Shown piece after piece: positions 37,029-39,567 of a stretch of DNA of 39,567 nt (positions are counted from its first letter, which is position 1; every line of letters starts with the position of its first letter). A program made the position numbers and the translations under genes. Under the pieces are notes generated by a model, which ran no database searches, was not told where the DNA came from, and saw only the letters and a list, made by a program, of their open reading frames with translations. Location: the IMG/VR virus record IMGVR_UViG_3300020202_000156, positions 1-39,567 of that record. The stretch is one strand, 5' to 3'. The stretch is from a virus.

Positions 37029-38682
37029 AGATTACATTGCTTTTGATACTGAGACTACAGATAGCAATGCCCACAAGGCAAAGTTACTGGGGTATTCAGT
37101 AGCTCAGGAAAATAGAAGTTTCTTTTCTTCTACTGCCCCTACTGGGTCTTTGATTTGGGAATCATCAATCGTTGCTCATAACGGAAAGTATGACGCGATT
37201 GTAGTTAGTAAGAACTGCGGATTTACTCCAGAAATTCACTACGACACGATGCTGGCGTATTACCTGCTGCATATTGATCGTCCCAGGAAACTTGAAACGA
37301 TTGTCAAAGATGTTTTCGGAGTAGATAAGAAGGATCTTCAAGAAGTTTATAACGAAGCTACAGGTGAAACAAGGAAGTCTTTACCGAGTGACTGGTATCT
37401 CAAAGTACCTGAAGCAATGCTCGCTCATTATGCAGAAGAAGATGTTCGGTGGACTTATAAATTAAAGGAATATTGTGATGAGAAGTTTGAAAAGAATCCG
37501 GTTTTAAAAGATTGGTTCTTTAATATTGAAATGCCTTTACTGAACATTTTAGTTCAGTCTGAACTTCAAGGCGTGAAGCTGGATGTTGAAGAACTGAAAA
37601 GATTAGGTGAGATCTTTAGCCGTAAGAAGTCGGAGCTTGGGGCAAAGCTTCGCCGGATATCTGGGTGTCCAGAACTGAACCTAAATAGCAGTAAGCAATT
37701 ACAGGAAGTCCTTTACAAGAAATTTAAGCTTAAGGCTTCTCGTAAAACGAAGACAGGGTTCTCTACTGATACCGATGCTCTTAAGAAATTAGATCATCAT
37801 GCCTTTCCTAAGCTGTTACTGGAATATAAAGAGCTTGAGAAATTACTGAATAGCTTTGTTGAACCTTTACTTGAACTAGCTCAGGAAGATGGGCGTATTC
37901 ACTGTACGTTTAACCAAGCGCTAACGAGAACACGAAGGTTCTCATGCAGCGACCCTAACTTACAGCAGATCCCGTCCCGTTCTAAGTTAGGTCAGTTAAT
38001 CCGAGGATGCTTTGTAGCATCCGAAGGTTATAAGTTTCTGATTGCAGATTACTCTCAGATGGAACCAAGGTTACTCGCTCATTTCTCTGATGATCCGCTT
38101 TTGATTGAGTGGTTTCGTAATGGTGATGACATTTACTTAAAGACTTCAGAGTTTATGTCAAAGAAGTTAGGTAAAGAATTTACCCGGTCACAAGCAAAGA
38201 TCCTTCAGCTTTCAATTACCTACGGTAAGACATCTTACGGGTTTGCTCAGGACTGGGGATGCACAAGACAGGAAGCAGAACAGATTTTAAATACTTACTT
38301 CCAGCAGTTTAAGAGAGTCAAAGATTACATCCAAGAGCAGCAAGATGAGTGCAAGGCGAACAATGGTTGGGTGTATTCCATAGCCGGACTCCCCTTATAC
38401 GTTGAGGGAATTAACTCAAATGATAAGTGGAAGTATGAAGAGGCTATGAGGCAAGCGGTGAACTACAGAATTCAAGCAAGTTCACAGGACATTCTGAAGA
38501 GTGCGATTGTGAATATCTATAACAAGCTTAATGCTTATCCGCTTTTATATGTTCACGACGAATTAGTGTTTGAGATGACAGACTTAGATCCTGCTTTGAT
38601 TGTAGATGAAATGAAGTCTGCATGGAAGTTAGCTGTACCGTTAGAAGTGGAATTTAAAATTTCTGAAAGGTGGGTTAAATAA
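37012..38682 (+). CDS. Family A DNA polymerase with 3'-5' exonuclease domain
   Basis: About 556 aa from ATG 37012; a TTG at 36994 and an ATG at 37021 are alternatives. Proofreading domain: Asp 12 and Glu 14 (FDTETTD), HNGKYD, and YAEED. Polymerase: motif A DYSQMEPRLLAH (Asp 346), motif B RSQAKILQLSITYG, motif C YVHDE (Asp 516). In motif B the residue equal to E. coli Phe 762 is Leu 400; Leu there is typical of a large group of environmental, often temperate, phage PolAs. It is the replicative polymerase paired with the primase-helicase at 3318. Confidence 0.92.
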   Translation: MKIMTKDYIAFDTETTDSNAHKAKLLGYSVAQENRSFFSSTAPTGSLIWESSIVAHNGKYDAIVVSKNCGFTPEIHYDTMLAYYLLHIDRPRKLETIVKDVFGVDKKDLQEVYNEATGETRKSLPSDWYLKVPEAMLAHYAEEDVRWTYKLKEYCDEKFEKNPVLKDWFFNIEMPLLNILVQSELQGVKLDVEELKRLGEIFSRKKSELGAKLRRISGCPELNLNSSKQLQEVLYKKFKLKASRKTKTGFSTDTDALKKLDHHAFPKLLLEYKELEKLLNSFVEPLLELAQEDGRIHCTFNQALTRTRRFSCSDPNLQQIPSRSKLGQLIRGCFVASEGYKFLIADYSQMEPRLLAHFSDDPLLIEWFRNGDDIYLKTSEFMSKKLGKEFTRSQAKILQLSITYGKTSYGFAQDWGCTRQEAEQILNTYFQQFKRVKDYIQEQQDECKANNGWVYSIAGLPLYVEGINSNDKWKYEEAMRQAVNYRIQASSQDILKSAIVNIYNKLNAYPLLYVHDELVFEMTDLDPALIVDEMKSAWKLAVPLEVEFKISERWVK

Positions 38683-38686
38683 CCTA

Positions 38687-39133
38687 ATGGATAGATTCTG
38701 GGCGAATGTTTTATTTATCAGTTTAGTTGCAATGTTGAGTTGGGGTTTATTTCTAGTATTTCATTCTGAAGCTTTAGCATCTGAGGATTGTGAGGTTTCA
38801 TTTGAAGATAATCATATTATTACGGTATGTGATTCGATGATAAAGATCGAAGGCAGTATACCTGAGTCTGAAAGAGAAGATCAGTATGACTACTACATGT
38901 ATCGCTTAGACAAAACTAAGCAGGATGTTCAAGAAGAAATCAAACGAAGACATGAACTGGAACTTGAACTGAAGAAGTTTGAGATCTTGACTAGCCTTCA
39001 GTTAATGGAGCAACAAGTAGTGAATGTCCAGGCGAATGCAGTAAGTCGGGGTGCAGATGTAAATCAAAGAACTAATAATTCATTTAGTAATACAAGTAGT
39101 TTAACAAGCAGCCAAGACAATAATAATCGTTAA
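38687..39133 (+). CDS. Exported coiled-coil protein, paralogue of the 29413 product
   Basis: The N-terminus has an uncleaved anchor or signal (VLFISLVAMLSWGLFLVFHSEALA, about 8-31), then a small Cys-containing beta part (CEVSFEDNHIITVCDS), IKIEGSIPESERED and a coiled coil (about 65-100). The C-terminus is Ser/Asn-rich. The order anchor - (D)xIKIEG - coiled coil equals the 29413 product. Envelope or spanin-like function is possible; unknown. Confidence 0.62.
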   Translation: MDRFWANVLFISLVAMLSWGLFLVFHSEALASEDCEVSFEDNHIITVCDSMIKIEGSIPESEREDQYDYYMYRLDKTKQDVQEEIKRRHELELELKKFEILTSLQLMEQQVVNVQANAVSRGADVNQRTNNSFSNTSSLTSSQDNNNR

Positions 39134-39144
39134 GGAGAGAATAA

Positions 39145-39429
39145 ATGATCGTACCGATTGGAGATAAGGTCTTAGTAGAGATTGAGAAAGCTGAAGAAAT
39201 GACAAAGGGTGGAATTATTCTTCCTGATTTAGTCCAGGAAGAAAAGACCGTTGGAACTATTCTCGCTGTAGGTAATGGGCGTGTATTGGAAAACGGAACG
39301 ATTCAGCCTGTCAGGCTAGAAGTTGGTTCAAGAGTTATCTTCGGTAAGTTTGCTGGTGAAGAAGTTATTCACGAAGGTAAGAAGTACAGAGTTGTTAAGG
39401 AATTAGAAATTTTAGCAGTAATTAAATAA
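39145..39429 (+). CDS. groES: Co-chaperonin GroES
   Basis: The 94 residues read as a full GroES: VPIGDKVLVEIEKAEEMTKGG (with the mobile loop KGGIILPD), VGTILAVGNGRV, the roof region and the VIFGKFAGEEVIHEGKKYRVVKELEILAVI end. It caps the host GroEL ring, like T4 gp31, and may be needed to fold the capsid protein. No GroEL gene is in the window. The start has an AAGGAG site. Confidence 0.9.
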   Translation: MIVPIGDKVLVEIEKAEEMTKGGIILPDLVQEEKTVGTILAVGNGRVLENGTIQPVRLEVGSRVIFGKFAGEEVIHEGKKYRVVKELEILAVIK

Positions 39430-39458
39430 TTATCGCCCACCCCCAAGGATAGGGAGTT

Positions 39459-39567
39459 ATGAGACATTATTTGAAAATTTGGCCGCAGAACTTATTTCCA
39501 ATTCTTGAAGGCAAGAAAACTTGTGAAGTTCGTCTGAATGATCGTGATTATAAAGTTGGAGATGTTT
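39459..39567 (+). CDS. Truncated ASCH/DUF3850-like protein start
   Basis: ATG 39459 with an AGGGAG site begins MRHYLKIWPQNLFPILEGKK, then TCEVRLNDRDYKVGDV, the typical start of DUF3850/ASCH RNA-binding-like mini-proteins (KI.P..F..I..GKK..E.R.NDRD..VGD). The gene is cut by the right edge after 36 codons. Confidence 0.7.
   Translation, partial: MRHYLKIWPQNLFPILEGKKTCEVRLNDRDYKVGDV

Overview
The window is almost wall-to-wall phage: a temperate, short-tailed (podovirus-like) genome or a near-complete contig of one. The capsid protein looks like the N4-gp56 family, the tail has an adaptor and nozzle but no tape measure or sheath, and there is a tyrosine integrase with excisionase beside a partial tRNA-Arg that marks attP. 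There is no phage RNA polymerase; close-to-consensus sigma70 promoters imply host transcription. The host cannot be named. Ten Sec-type signal peptides or anchors, Cys-bearing exported virion proteins and a SleB-type endolysin suggest a bacterium with an oxidising extracytoplasmic space. Base composition is roughly 40% G+C by eye.

Layout. (1) 1-6794, rightward: tightly overlapping early genes for recombination and replication (RecB-like PD-(D/E)XK nuclease, OB-like protein, SNase-like protein, primase-helicase, DEDD exonuclease with Zn ribbon, sigma-region-4-like HTH protein) and several small membrane proteins. (2) 28421-6797, leftward: one long late operon, read in order TerS, a small overlapping Cys protein, TerL, portal, scaffold, major capsid, a short exported fibre-like protein, two larger exported fibre or LamG proteins, tail adaptor, nozzle, three candidate internal virion proteins, a TM/coiled-coil protein, a possible PLA2-like protein and three more exported proteins. 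(3) 28422-29412: control and non-coding region with an operator-like inverted repeat, an intrinsic terminator, about ten hairpins in under 500 nt and a consensus promoter. (4) 29413-32338, rightward: small genes, many CxxC mini-proteins, an HTH protein and the endolysin. (5) 32340-34044: attP, integrase, excisionase and a coiled-coil protein, leftward from a consensus promoter. (6) 34045-34433: a 75-nt A/T palindrome plus two strong GC hairpins (possible origin) and another promoter. (7) 34434 to the right edge, rightward: Hjc-like nuclease, Cys mini-proteins, nucleotide-metabolism-like proteins, family A DNA polymerase, an exported coiled-coil protein, GroES and the start of an ASCH-like gene. 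Regions 7 and 1 would form one replication operon on a circular map.

The most unusual points are: (a) seven genes of the virion operon, including the nozzle and long fibres, start with textbook cleavable signal peptides, and their mature parts carry cysteines while the cytoplasmic virion proteins have almost none; (b) a dense unexplained hairpin array; (c) an attP that carries the 5' half of tRNA-Arg directly behind int, so a lysogen would make that host tRNA from the phage side; (d) an 18-bp operator-like repeat shared by three control regions; (e) a PolA with Leu at the position equivalent to E. coli 762. All function calls rest on reading motifs by eye; no database search was possible.
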